From CAKRPJ01 sp934376955 (GTDB lineage: Bacteria > Bacillota > Clostridia > Lachnospirales > Lachnospiraceae), in contig CAKRPJ010000011.1 of the NCBI GenBank assembly GCA_934376955.1, positions 1-60,827 of the forward strand: a stretch of 60,827 nucleotides of DNA, given 5' to 3'. Every line of letters begins with the position of its first letter. Position 1 is the first letter of the stretch. Below, piece by piece: positions 6,616 through 15,605 of this stretch. The notes under the pieces are model-generated. The model searched no databases, was not told where the DNA came from, and worked only from the letters and a program-made list of their open reading frames with translations. A program made the position numbers and the translations under genes.

Positions 6616-7974
6616 ATGGAAGGAAATTTAACAAAAGGGCCGATCCTAAAAACCTTGATCCGGCTTGCTGTACCGATCATGGCGTCTTCATTTCTTGCGA
6701 CGCTCTATAATATCACGGATATGGCATGGATCGGAATGCTGGGTTCCAAGGCGGTGGCCGGTGTCGGAGTGGGCGGAATGTTTACGTGGTTTTCACAGGG
6801 GCTGGCGTCGATGGCCCGGATGGGTGGACAGGTTCAGGTTGCCCAATGTGTCGGGTGCGGAGAGAAGGAGAAGGCTCATGGCTTTGCCCAGGCGGCTGTG
6901 CAGATGTCACTGATAATGGGTCTTCTCTATTCGGCCGTTTCTCTGCTTTTTACACGGCAGATGGTCGGATTTTTCCAGCTTGCGGATGCTGAGGCTTATG
7001 AGGCAGCTATGTCTTATACGAAGATTGCCTGCGGTCTGATCGTTTTTTCCTTTTTGACACTGACCTTGAACGGCATTTACACGGCCCAAGGGGATTCTCA
7101 TACGCCGTTTATCGCCAATCTGGTCGGACTTGTTGCAAATATGATCCTCGATCCTGTTCTGATCCTCGGAATGGGGCCGTTCCCGAAGCTTGGCGTCACA
7201 GGGGCAGCCATCGCAACCGTAACGGCACAGATGATTGTTATGGGCATTATGATCTTGAGGATCGTCTGTCAGAAGCAGGATAATGCATTAAAGGGAATGA
7301 ATCTGTTTGCAAAGATCCCTCGCAGCTATCGAAAGGAGATCTGCCGGATCGGTATCCCGACGGCACTTCAGGGAATGGCATACTGTGGGATCTCCATGAT
7401 CCTTACGCGTATGGTATCCGGTTATGGTGCGGAGGCTATCGCGACCCAGAGAGTCGGCGGCCAGATCGAATCTGTTTCATGGAACACGGCAGACGGCTTT
7501 GCGGCGGCTTTAAATGCCTTTGTGGCACAAAACTTCGGCGCCGGGATGAAGGAGCGCGTGAGAAAGGGATACAAGGTGTCCCTTTGGACGGTCGGTATCT
7601 GGGGAGTTCTTGTTTCTGTAATATTTATCTGCTTTCCGACAGCGCTTGCCGATGTCTTTTTCCACGAACCGAAGGCGGTGGAGACAGCGGTGGGTTATCT
7701 TGTTATCATCGGCTTCAGTGAGGCCTTTATGTGTGTGGAGCTGACAACGATCGGTGCGTTATCGGGTCTTGGAATGACAAGGCTCTGCAGTATCATCAGT
7801 ATTGCCATCACCGGTGCAAGGATTCCGTTAGCAGTCGTATTAGGCGGAATTATGGGCTTAAACGGTGTCTGGTGGGCTCTTACGTCGACCTCTATTGTGA
7901 AAGGCATCCTGTTTACGATCGTATTTTTATGGATAACCGGAAAACGATGGGACGGGGAACCCGGGCGCATTTAA
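6616..7974 (+). CDS. MATE family multidrug/sodium antiporter
   Basis: A 452-residue protein with 12 predicted helices in two homologous halves, typical of MATE exporters, which expel cationic drugs or metabolites in exchange for Na+ or H+. The opening EGNLTKGPILKTLIRLAVPI and the NITDMAWIGMLG segment match the DinF/MepA-like branch. GGGGGATAGG precedes the ATG. It stands alone between two promoters and a strong terminator, with no local regulator gene. The substrate cannot be told from the sequence. Confidence 0.9.
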   Translation: MEGNLTKGPILKTLIRLAVPIMASSFLATLYNITDMAWIGMLGSKAVAGVGVGGMFTWFSQGLASMARMGGQVQVAQCVGCGEKEKAHGFAQAAVQMSLIMGLLYSAVSLLFTRQMVGFFQLADAEAYEAAMSYTKIACGLIVFSFLTLTLNGIYTAQGDSHTPFIANLVGLVANMILDPVLILGMGPFPKLGVTGAAIATVTAQMIVMGIMILRIVCQKQDNALKGMNLFAKIPRSYRKEICRIGIPTALQGMAYCGISMILTRMVSGYGAEAIATQRVGGQIESVSWNTADGFAAALNAFVAQNFGAGMKERVRKGYKVSLWTVGIWGVLVSVIFICFPTALADVFFHEPKAVETAVGYLVIIGFSEAFMCVELTTIGALSGLGMTRLCSIISIAITGARIPLAVVLGGIMGLNGVWWALTSTSIVKGILFTIVFLWITGKRWDGEPGRI

Positions 7975-8004
7975 CGGTATAGAGAAGATAAAAGAAGAAT
8001 ATAA

Positions 8005-8051
8005 AAGAGGTGGGAGACTTATCTTGGTCAGATAAGACTCCCGCCTCTTTT
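8005..8051. terminator. Strong bidirectional terminator
   Basis: A long stem (8005-8023 with 8031-8049; arms start AAGAGGTGGGAG and end CTCCCGCCTCTT) with a T run on the + strand and a T-rich stretch on the minus strand separates the convergent MATE and PRPP synthetase genes. Confidence 0.85.
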
Positions 8052-8081
8052 TGGCGGTGTATAATCAAGAATATTCAGTGA

Positions 8082-9275
8082 TTACTTGCTGTAAACACCA
8101 TCGTTATATTTTCTGATCAGCTTCTGGATCTTTCCTGTCGGAGACAGAGCATTGCTGATGGATACATCATGGTTTAAGGAGTTGATGATGGCAGCGATGT
8201 ACTTACTCATATCTGCTTCCACATACCAGTCACGGGTGAATAACTCCGGAGCACGGTAGTTTAAGTTTGTGGTAACTACGCTGTCGATATAACCTTTTTC
8301 ATAGAACTCATCGAATTTTTCAAAGCCGTTGGTGAACAGGCCAAAGGTGCAGCATACGACTACCTTGGCAGCTTTTCTTTCCTTCAGCTCCTTTGCTGTA
8401 TCTAACATACTTTCTCCGGAGGCGATCATGTCATCGATGATGATAACTGTCTTTCCTTCCACGGAGCTTCCGAGGAACTCATGAGCTACGATGGGGTTTC
8501 TTCCGTTAATGACCTTGGAATAGTCACGTCTCTTATAGAACATACCCATATCGACACCTAAGTTGTTTGCAAGATATACAGCACGGTTCATGGCACCCTC
8601 ATCCGGGCTGATGACCATAAGATGATCCTTATCGATCTTTAAGGAGCTGTCATGCAGGAACAGTGCCTTTACAAATTGGTAGGTCGGCATAAAGTTGTCC
8701 AGTCCGGACAGCGGGATCGCATTCTGGACTCTCGGGTCGTGTGCATCAAAGGTGATGATGTTGGATACGCCCATATTTACAAGTTCTTCTAAGGCCATTG
8801 CACAGTCGAGAGATTCACGGTTTGTACGCTTATGCTGGCGGCTCTCATAAAGGAACGGCATGATCACGTTGATACGGTGTGCAGTAGATGCACAGGCACC
8901 GATGATCCTCTTAAGATCCTGATAATGATCATCAGGGGACATGTGGTTTACATAGCCGGACATTTTGTATGTCAGGGAATGATTTGTTACATCCACCATT
9001 GCAAACAGATCTGTACCGCGTACAGATTCTCTTACAACACCTTTCGCTTCTCCGCTTCCGAAACGCGGGCAGGCACAATCCAGAAGGTAAGAGTCTACAT
9101 CATAGCCTCTGTACTGCAGGTTCTGCTGTCTGCGCTTTAATTCTTCCGCGTCATTGCGACGGAAGTTCACAATGTGGTCATTGACCTTTTTTGCAAGGTC
9201 GTTGCAGCTTTCCAGTGCGGCGATTTTTAACGGCGCAATAGGAAGCCGGTCGTTGAAAACGTACTGATTCGACAT
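8082..9275 (-). CDS. prs: Ribose-phosphate pyrophosphokinase, long form
   Basis: The enzyme makes PRPP from ribose 5-phosphate and ATP for purine, pyrimidine, His, Trp and NAD synthesis. The 397-residue product is about 80 longer than classical Prs. It keeps the core blocks: FGSGEAKGVVRESVRGTD, the FDAHDPRVQNAIP segment, and the PRPP loop VIIIDDMIASGESML. An extra N-terminal region of about 50 residues precedes the first block. The ATG at 9275 has GCGGAGGA eight bases upstream; the earlier ATG at 9323 lacks such a site. It is a single-gene unit. The motifs differ from the classical DLHAxQIQGFF and DDMIDTGGT, so its allosteric control may differ. Confidence 0.85.
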   Translation of the reverse strand: MSNQYVFNDRLPIAPLKIAALESCNDLAKKVNDHIVNFRRNDAEELKRRQQNLQYRGYDVDSYLLDCACPRFGSGEAKGVVRESVRGTDLFAMVDVTNHSLTYKMSGYVNHMSPDDHYQDLKRIIGACASTAHRINVIMPFLYESRQHKRTNRESLDCAMALEELVNMGVSNIITFDAHDPRVQNAIPLSGLDNFMPTYQFVKALFLHDSSLKIDKDHLMVISPDEGAMNRAVYLANNLGVDMGMFYKRRDYSKVINGRNPIVAHEFLGSSVEGKTVIIIDDMIASGESMLDTAKELKERKAAKVVVCCTFGLFTNGFEKFDEFYEKGYIDSVVTTNLNYRAPELFTRDWYVEADMSKYIAAIINSLNHDVSISNALSPTGKIQKLIRKYNDGVYSK

Positions 9276-9325
9276 TTCAAAGATTCCTCCGCTATCTATC
9301 GTAGTGATATGATATATTCCCATCC

Positions 9326-9355
9326 GTTATAACATTTTTCGATTAATCTCGTCAA
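9326..9355 (-). promoter_or_regulatory. Promoter of prs
   Basis: On the minus strand TTGACG (9355-9350), 18 bases, TATAAC (9331-9326), giving a leader of about 45 bases before the ATG at 9275. Confidence 0.55.
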
Positions 9356-9424
9356 TAGCAAAATGAAAAAGAATCCATATCATTTCTTTACAAATTAAAG
9401 GGGTGCTGGTATTATTGAGGTGAA

Positions 9425-10861
9425 ATGATAAAATTAAGAGAGGCAAAGATATTGAAGAATCAAGGACATAAGATCACGGCAGTCGCTCCCGGCTCGATCG
9501 GTGAGGAGCTGGAGCTAGAGCCCGGTGATATACTGCTTTCCATAGACGGACAGGAAATTGAAGATATTTTCGATTATGATTATATGACAGACAGTGAGTC
9601 CTTCGTTATGCTGGTCAGAAAGGCAGACGGAGAGGAGTGGGAGCTTGAGATCGAGAGCGGAGGCGAAGATCTGGGCCTTACCTTTGAAAACGGTCTGATG
9701 AGTGAATACCGCTCCTGCAGAAACAAGTGTATTTTCTGCTTTATCGACCAGATGCCCCCGGGGATGCGGGAAACGCTCTATTTTAAGGATGATGACTCCA
9801 GACTTTCGTTCCTTCAGGGAAACTATGTGACACTTACCAATATGAGCGATAAAGATATTGACAGGATCATCCGCTTCCATCTTGCTCCCATCAATATCTC
9901 GGTGCAGACAATGAATCCCAAACTCCGCTGTAAAATGTTAAACAACCGTTTTGCCGGTGAGGCATTAAAAAAGCTGGACAGGCTCTATGAAGCGGGAACG
10001 GAAATGAACGGTCAGGTGGTGCTCTGTAAAGGCGTAAATGACGGAGAGGAGCTGGAATATACCATCAGCCGGCTTTCTGAGTATGCCCCGTATATGCAGA
10101 GTGTTTCTGTAGTGCCGGTGGGACTTTCTAAATATCGTGATGGTCTGTATCCGCTGGAGCCCTTTACAAAAGAAGATGCGTGCCGGGTGATCGATCTGAT
10201 CGAAGGCTGGCAGAAAAAGATATATGCTAAGCATAAGATCCATTTCATCCATGCCAGTGACGAATGGTATCTTCTTGCCAGGAGAGAGCTTCCGGAGGAA
10301 TCCCGTTATGATGGCTATATCCAGCTCGAAAACGGCGTGGGGATGCTGCGGCTTCTTAAAGAGGAAGTGATGGATGCCCTCGACGGAAAAGAGGATGACG
10401 GAATCAGTGAGGAGATCTCCATTGCCACAGGACGCCTGCCCTATCCCTATCTTTCCCGCTTCCTTGATGAGGTAAGGCGTGTTTATCCGGGAAGAAGGAT
10501 CCATCTGTATGCGATCCGAAACGACTTCTTCGGTGAGCTCATAACCGTTGCCGGACTGATCACGGGGCAGGATCTTATTGCCCAGCTTAAAGGAAAGGAG
10601 CTTGGGGAACGGCTTCTTCTTCCCTCCGTTATGTTTAAGAGCGGCGAGGAGGTATTCTTAGATGATGTGACAAGGTCTGAGGCAGAAGCCGCTTTACAGA
10701 TTCCGATAAATATAGTAAAATCAAGCGGATATGATCTGGTCAGTGCCATCCTTGATCCCGAAGCCGCTCGTGAGCAGACAGTAGAGCATGGCATGTATGA
10801 ACCGGAATTGAAAGATCTGGAGCTCTCAGAAGACGGAGAGATCCTTGAAACAGAAGAATAG
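9425..10861 (+). CDS. PDZ-radical SAM-DUF512 protein
   Basis: A 478-residue protein with three parts: an N-terminal PDZ-like domain (about 13-75, VAPGSIGEELELEPGDILLSI), a radical SAM core with C98, C102 and C105 (CRNKCIFCF), and a C-terminal DUF512 domain (about 300-450). The family is widespread in Clostridia, commonly next to der, and its reaction is unknown. GAGGTGAA precedes the ATG with no gap, which is tight. It leads the der-plsY-gpsA series, with 12 bases to der. The family name is well supported; no function can be stated. Confidence 0.88.
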   Translation: MIKLREAKILKNQGHKITAVAPGSIGEELELEPGDILLSIDGQEIEDIFDYDYMTDSESFVMLVRKADGEEWELEIESGGEDLGLTFENGLMSEYRSCRNKCIFCFIDQMPPGMRETLYFKDDDSRLSFLQGNYVTLTNMSDKDIDRIIRFHLAPINISVQTMNPKLRCKMLNNRFAGEALKKLDRLYEAGTEMNGQVVLCKGVNDGEELEYTISRLSEYAPYMQSVSVVPVGLSKYRDGLYPLEPFTKEDACRVIDLIEGWQKKIYAKHKIHFIHASDEWYLLARRELPEESRYDGYIQLENGVGMLRLLKEEVMDALDGKEDDGISEEISIATGRLPYPYLSRFLDEVRRVYPGRRIHLYAIRNDFFGELITVAGLITGQDLIAQLKGKELGERLLLPSVMFKSGEEVFLDDVTRSEAEAALQIPINIVKSSGYDLVSAILDPEAAREQTVEHGMYEPELKDLELSEDGEILETEE

Positions 10862-10873
10862 GAGCAAAAAAAT

Positions 10874-12199
10874 ATGAGTAAACCAGTAGTAGCCATTGTC
10901 GGCCGCCCGAACGTGGGAAAATCCACCCTGTTTAATGTACTGGCCGGCAGCACCATTTCCATTGTAAAGGATACTCCCGGTGTTACCAGAGACAGGATCT
11001 ATGCGGACTGTACGTGGTTAAACCATTCCTTTACGTTGATCGATACAGGCGGTATCGAGCCGGATTCCAAGGATATTATCTTATCCCAGATGCGTGAGCA
11101 GGCCCAGATCGCCATCGATACGGCAGATGTTATCATCTTCATCGTAGATGTCAGACAGGGCCTTGTGGATGCTGATTCCAAGGTCGCTGACATGCTCAGA
11201 AAATCAAGGAAGCCGGTGGTGCTTGCCGTTAATAAAGTAGACAGCTTTGAAAAGTTCGGAAACGATATTTATGAATTTTATAACCTCGGTATCGGGGATC
11301 CGGTGGCGGTATCTGCAGCGTCACGTCTCGGTCTTGGAGATCTCTTAGATGTTGTGACAAGCTATTTTACCCAGGATCAGTATGGTGACGAGGAGGATGA
11401 CCGCCCGAGGATCGCCATCGTCGGCAAGCCGAATGTAGGAAAATCTTCAATCATCAATAAGCTGATCGGTGAGAACCGTGTGATCGTATCCGATATCGCC
11501 GGTACGACAAGAGATGCCGTCGATACAGAGGTGGTTCATAACGGAACCGAATATATCTTCATCGATACGGCCGGTCTCAGAAGAAAGAGCAAGGTAAAGG
11601 AGGATATCGAGCGCTACAGCATTATCCGCACCGTTACGGCAGTGGATCGTGCCGACGTCGTGCTTATGGTCATCGACGCAACAGAGGGCGTCACAGAGCA
11701 GGACGCAAAGATCGCCGGTATTGCCCACGACAGAGGTAAAGGCATCATCGTCGTTATCAATAAATGGGATGCGATCGAAAAAAATGACAAGACGATCTAT
11801 GAGTATACGAATAAGCTTAAGGAAACCCTTGCATATATGCCGTATGCGGAATATGTATTTATCTCTGCCCTGACCGGACAGCGGATGAATAAGCTTTATG
11901 ACCTGATCGATATGGTTCGGGAAAACCAGACCTTAAGGATCGCAACCGGTGTCCTCAACGAGATCGTTACAGAGGCGGTGGCTATGCAGCAGCCTCCGTC
12001 CGATAAGGGAAAACGCCTGAAGATCTACTATGTGACCCAGGTTTCCGTAAAGCCGCCGACATTCGTTATCTTCGTCAACGACAAGGAGCTGATGCACTTC
12101 TCCTACACCAGATATCTGGAAAATAAGATCAGAGAAGCATTCGGCTTCCGGGGAACCGCATTGAGATTCATTGTCCGAGAGCGGAAGGAGAAGGAATAA
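10874..12199 (+). CDS. der: Ribosome-assembly GTPase Der (EngA)
   Basis: Der is an essential double GTPase that helps mature the 50S subunit. GTPase domain 1 has the P-loop GRPNVGKS at residues 10-17, DTGG near 57 and NKVD near 120. Domain 2 has GKPNVGKSS near 180, DTAG near 230 and NKWD near 297. A C-terminal KH-like domain follows (about 350-441). The 441-residue length is standard. It lies 12 bases after the radical SAM gene and two bases before plsY, so the genes are translationally close. Confidence 0.97.
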   Translation: MSKPVVAIVGRPNVGKSTLFNVLAGSTISIVKDTPGVTRDRIYADCTWLNHSFTLIDTGGIEPDSKDIILSQMREQAQIAIDTADVIIFIVDVRQGLVDADSKVADMLRKSRKPVVLAVNKVDSFEKFGNDIYEFYNLGIGDPVAVSAASRLGLGDLLDVVTSYFTQDQYGDEEDDRPRIAIVGKPNVGKSSIINKLIGENRVIVSDIAGTTRDAVDTEVVHNGTEYIFIDTAGLRRKSKVKEDIERYSIIRTVTAVDRADVVLMVIDATEGVTEQDAKIAGIAHDRGKGIIVVINKWDAIEKNDKTIYEYTNKLKETLAYMPYAEYVFISALTGQRMNKLYDLIDMVRENQTLRIATGVLNEIVTEAVAMQQPPSDKGKRLKIYYVTQVSVKPPTFVIFVNDKELMHFSYTRYLENKIREAFGFRGTALRFIVRERKEKE

Positions 12200-12201
12200 T
12201 T

Positions 12202-12837
12202 ATGTCCAGAATATTATGTGTTCTCATGGGCTATGTATTTGGGATGTTCCAGACAGGCTATCTGTACGGAAGGCTCCATCATATTGATATCAGAAAATAT
12301 GGGAGCGGAAATTCGGGTACAACGAACGCCCTGCGTGTAATGGGAAAGAAAGCAGGACTGATCGTTTTCCTCGGAGATTTTTTAAAGACCTTCCTTGCCT
12401 GTCTGATCGCAAGGCTTATATTTAAGAGCGATCCCAATGAGGATCTGTATGTATTGTATACAGGACTCGGTGTGGTTTTCGGACACAATTTCCCCTTCTA
12501 CCTGCGGTTTAAGGGCGGAAAGGGGATCGCCTCCATGGCGGGGATACTGGTATCCATGGACTGGCGCATCACACTGGTCTGTGCGGCGTTTTTTCTTGGG
12601 GCAGTCATCATCACACGCTATGTATCACTGGGATCCATCTTAGTGGTAATATCGTTCTTTGCTCAGATCGTTTACTACGGTATGCGGGGAGAATTTCGGG
12701 TAACTGTGGGAGAAATTCCTGAATTTTTCGCAGTCGCCGCTTTTCTGATGCTCATGGCGATCTGGCGCCACAGAGCGAATATCAAACGTCTGCTTTCCGG
12801 CACGGAGAGTAAGCTGTGGGGAAATAAGGCGAAATAG
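12202..12837 (+). CDS. plsY: Acyl-phosphate glycerol-3-phosphate acyltransferase PlsY
   Basis: PlsY moves an acyl group from acyl-phosphate to glycerol 3-phosphate in the membrane, giving lysophosphatidic acid. The 211-residue protein has about five helices and the three family motifs: YGSGNSGTTNALR (about 33-45), FKGGKGIAS (about 105-113) and a later loop before RHRANIKRLLSG at the C-terminus. GGAGAAGGA precedes the ATG. Its partner gpsA, which supplies the substrate, follows 18 bases later. Confidence 0.96.
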   Translation: MSRILCVLMGYVFGMFQTGYLYGRLHHIDIRKYGSGNSGTTNALRVMGKKAGLIVFLGDFLKTFLACLIARLIFKSDPNEDLYVLYTGLGVVFGHNFPFYLRFKGGKGIASMAGILVSMDWRITLVCAAFFLGAVIITRYVSLGSILVVISFFAQIVYYGMRGEFRVTVGEIPEFFAVAAFLMLMAIWRHRANIKRLLSGTESKLWGNKAK

Positions 12838-12855
12838 CAGAAGGGAGTCAGGTTT

Positions 12856-13866
12856 ATGGGAAAAATTGGAGTGATCGGTTCAGGTACCTGGGGGACGGCG
12901 ATTGCTGTTCTGCTTTATAACAACGGACATGAGGTGGATCTTTGGTCTGCGATCCCCGCAGAGATCGAGGAGATGCAGAAAACACATAAGCATAAGAATC
13001 TTCCGGAGGTAACGCTTCCGGAGGAGATCTGCTATACCGCAGATCTTAAAAAGGCAATGGAGGATAAAGAGCTTCTTGTCATGGCGGTTCCCTCCGTATT
13101 TGTGAGAAGCACGGCAAAACGCATGAAGGAATTTTGCCGCGAGGGACAGATCATCGTGGATGTGGCAAAGGGTATTGAGGAAAATACACTGTATACAATG
13201 TCCATGATAATAAAAGAGGAGATCCCGCAGTGTGAGCCGGCTGTTCTTTCCGGCCCCAGCCATGCGGAGGAGGTTAGCCGCGGTCTTCCGACAACGTGTG
13301 TGGCAGGTGCCCACAAAAAGGCAGTTGCGGAGTATATCCAGAATGTCTTTATGAGTCCGGTCTTCCGTGTATACACAAGCCCGGATGTTCTCGGCATCGA
13401 AGTCGGAGCTGCTCTTAAAAATGTGGTGGCTTTGGCAGCCGGTATCGCAGACGGACTGGGATACGGCGATAACACAAAGGCGGCTCTTATCACCCGCGGA
13501 ATTGCAGAGATCGCAAGACTCGGCACAGCCATGGGCGGAAAGTTTGAAACCTTCTGCGGACTTACCGGGATCGGTGACCTTATCGTGACCTGTGCCAGTA
13601 TGCACAGCCGGAACCGCCGCGCCGGTATCCTGATCGGTAAGGGCTATACAATGGAAGAAGCCATGAAGGAAGTACAGATGGTCGTTGAGGGTGTGTATTC
13701 TGCTAAGGCCGGAAGGGCGCTGGCAGAAAAATACCACATTCCGATGCCGATCGTCGAGGAGGTCAATCGAGTTCTTTTTGAAGGAAAACCCGCAAAAGAG
13801 GCCGTGACCGATCTGATGATGCGTGATAAGCGGATCGAGCACAGCTCACTCCCGTGGGAAGCATAA
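12856..13866 (+). CDS. gpsA: Glycerol-3-phosphate dehydrogenase [NAD(P)+]
   Basis: GpsA reduces dihydroxyacetone phosphate to sn-glycerol 3-phosphate, the acceptor used by PlsY next door. The N-terminal Rossmann loop GSGTWGTA is at residues 8-15. The catalytic lysine segment KNVVALAAGIADGLGYGDN lies near residue 190 and the C-terminal all-helical domain is complete. Length (336) is normal and GGGAGTCAGG precedes the ATG. A short hairpin (13881-13897) without a T run follows. Confidence 0.97.
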   Translation: MGKIGVIGSGTWGTAIAVLLYNNGHEVDLWSAIPAEIEEMQKTHKHKNLPEVTLPEEICYTADLKKAMEDKELLVMAVPSVFVRSTAKRMKEFCREGQIIVDVAKGIEENTLYTMSMIIKEEIPQCEPAVLSGPSHAEEVSRGLPTTCVAGAHKKAVAEYIQNVFMSPVFRVYTSPDVLGIEVGAALKNVVALAAGIADGLGYGDNTKAALITRGIAEIARLGTAMGGKFETFCGLTGIGDLIVTCASMHSRNRRAGILIGKGYTMEEAMKEVQMVVEGVYSAKAGRALAEKYHIPMPIVEEVNRVLFEGKPAKEAVTDLMMRDKRIEHSSLPWEA

Positions 13867-13909
13867 ATATCCGATGGCTTAAAGCCCCTGCGGCTTTACC
13901 ATATGCACG

Positions 13910-13938
13910 GCATATCAAAAAGCCCCCTTGCATATACT
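13910..13938 (+). promoter_or_regulatory. Sigma-E type sporulation promoter of spoIVA
   Basis: GCATATC (13910-13916), 14 bases, CATATACT (13931-13938) agree well with the mother-cell sigma-E consensus (ATA-rich -35, CATAnnnT -10, 14-base gap). An inverted repeat, CCCCCTTG (13923-13930) with CAAGGGGG (13951-13958), spans the -10 box and ends in the ribosome-binding site. Confidence 0.7.
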
Positions 13939-13965
13939 CTAGCAGTATAACAAGGGGGTATTTTT

Positions 13966-15438
13966 ATGGACAATTTCCATGTATACAGAGATATCGAAGC
14001 CCGTACCGGAGGAGAGATCTATATTGGCGTGGTCGGACCGGTCCGCACCGGAAAATCCACCTTCATCAAGCGGTTTATGGAGCTTATGGTTTTACCGGGG
14101 GTTACGGATGCAAAGGAAAAGCTCTTAGCGAGGGATGAGCTTCCCCAGAGCGCCGCCGGAAAGACCATTATGACAACGGAGCCGAAATTTATCCCGAAGG
14201 AGGCCGCCGAGATCACGTTAGAGGAGGGGATAACGGCCAGAGTGCGCCTGATCGACTGTGTCGGTTTTATGGTGGAGGGGGCGTCCGGACATGAGGAGAA
14301 CGGAGCGGAAAGACTGGTGAAAACACCGTGGTACGATCATGAGATCCCATTCACCCAGGCGGCAGAGCTGGGAACGCGCAAGGTGATAAGGGATCATTCC
14401 ACCATAGGGATCGTCATAACCAGTGACGGCAGCTTCGGGGAGCTTTCGCGAAGGGATTATGTGGAGGCCGAGGCAACTGCAGTCAGAGAATTAAAAGAGA
14501 TCGGAAAGCCCTTTCTTATGCTGTTAAATTCGGTTAAGCCTTACGGAGAGGAGACAGAGGAAACGGCAAAGGAGCTGGAGAAAAGCTATGGGATCCCGGT
14601 GCTTCCCATGAATTGTGAGCAGTTAAAAAAGGAGGATATCGAAACGATCTTAGCGAAGATCCTCCGGGAATTTCCGGTGACCGAGCTGGATTTTCATATT
14701 CCGAAATGGATGGAGCTTCTTCCTGAGGAGCATCCTCTTAAGCAGGAGGCCGTCCAAAACGCCGTAAGGATTTTAAAGCAGACGGAGCAGATGAGAGATG
14801 TGTCAGAAACGGAGATCAAGCCCCAGGGGGAAAATATCCGGGATATTTCCGTGGAACGGATGGATATGGCGGATGGAACGGTATCCTTTAAGGTAGAGCT
14901 TAAGGAGGACTGCTATTACCGGGTCTTAAGTGAGCTGACAGGACTTCCCATTCCGGATGAATATGGATTATTCCATACGCTGACCGGTCTTTCCAGCATG
15001 AAGTCGGAATATGAAAAGGTCAGAGAGGCGTTAAATCTGGTAAGGCAGAGAGGATATGGGATCGTGCTTCCGGATAAGGGAGAGATCCTGCTGGAGGAAC
15101 CGGAGCTTATCCGCCACGGAAGCAAATACGGCGTGAAGATCCATGCACAGGCTCCCTCCATCAACCTGATCAAGGCCCAGATCGAGACGGAGATCGCTCC
15201 CATCGTGGGAAGTGAACAGCAGGCAAAGGATCTGATCTCCTACATAAAAACAAGCGGAGAAACAGAAAATGGTGTCTGGGATACGAATATCTTTGGAAAA
15301 TCGGTAGAACAGATCGTGGAGGACGGCATGCAGGCAAAGATCTCCCAGATGACCGAGGACTGCCAGTCAAAGCTTCAGGATACGCTGCAGAAAATTATTA
15401 ATGACAGCAAGGGCGGGATGATTTGCATAATCATCTAA
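13966..15438 (+). CDS. spoIVA: Stage IV sporulation protein A (SpoIVA)
   Basis: SpoIVA is an ATPase that polymerises on the outer forespore membrane and forms the base layer of the spore coat. The 490-residue protein has the Walker A loop GPVRTGKST at residues 24-32, a TRAFAC-like ATPase domain to about 240, a middle domain, and a C-terminal region ending in a short hydrophobic stretch (GGMICIII) that binds the membrane through SpoVM in Bacillus. AAGGGGG lies seven bases before the ATG. It sits alone behind a sigma-E type promoter, as expected for a mother-cell gene, and shows that the organism carries a sporulation programme. Confidence 0.97.
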   Translation: MDNFHVYRDIEARTGGEIYIGVVGPVRTGKSTFIKRFMELMVLPGVTDAKEKLLARDELPQSAAGKTIMTTEPKFIPKEAAEITLEEGITARVRLIDCVGFMVEGASGHEENGAERLVKTPWYDHEIPFTQAAELGTRKVIRDHSTIGIVITSDGSFGELSRRDYVEAEATAVRELKEIGKPFLMLLNSVKPYGEETEETAKELEKSYGIPVLPMNCEQLKKEDIETILAKILREFPVTELDFHIPKWMELLPEEHPLKQEAVQNAVRILKQTEQMRDVSETEIKPQGENIRDISVERMDMADGTVSFKVELKEDCYYRVLSELTGLPIPDEYGLFHTLTGLSSMKSEYEKVREALNLVRQRGYGIVLPDKGEILLEEPELIRHGSKYGVKIHAQAPSINLIKAQIETEIAPIVGSEQQAKDLISYIKTSGETENGVWDTNIFGKSVEQIVEDGMQAKISQMTEDCQSKLQDTLQKIINDSKGGMICIII

Positions 15439-15451
15439 AATGTGCTATACT
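15423..15451 (+). promoter_or_regulatory. Distal promoter of the beta-CASP gene
   Basis: TTGCAT (15423-15428), 17 bases, TATACT (15446-15451) with TGC just before the -10. The -35 box lies within the last codons of spoIVA. The -10 part is copied 103 bases downstream. Confidence 0.55.
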
Positions 15452-15597
15452 CGCATTAGAATAACTATATGTCATACAAAAGCAGACGCATGAAAACATT
15501 TTGGTCATACCTGACGGATTGACCATACCGACCTTCTCCCAAATGTGCTATACTCGCTTTAGAATAGCTATATGCCATACGAGAGTAAACGTAGGAG
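15438..15597 (+). repeat. Duplicated promoter segment
   Basis: About 57 bases at 15438-15494 recur at 15541-15597 with some ten differences; both begin AAATGTGCTATACTCGC. Each copy holds an extended -10 box (TGTGCTATACT, 15441-15451 and 15544-15554). The first has a good -35 (15423-15428), the second does not. The second copy ends in the AGGAGG of the downstream gene. Confidence 0.85.
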
Positions 15598-15605
15598 GTA
15601 TCATT

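Noticed and set aside
9387..9415. A promoter for the radical SAM gene (TTTACA, 17 bases, TATTAT)
   Set aside because: Transcription would begin at about 9422, after the GAGGTGAA ribosome site and only about three bases before the ATG, so it does not fit a normal mRNA. The real promoter may lie further upstream.
12880..13842. A 320-codon open frame on the minus strand across gpsA
   Set aside because: It lies fully inside the clear gpsA gene, has a cysteine- and histidine-rich random composition and no ribosome site; it is a shadow frame.
15501..15605. An N-terminal extension of the beta-CASP protein
   Set aside because: The frame is open, but the sequence is the promoter repeat and the AGGAGG serves the ATG at 15606.
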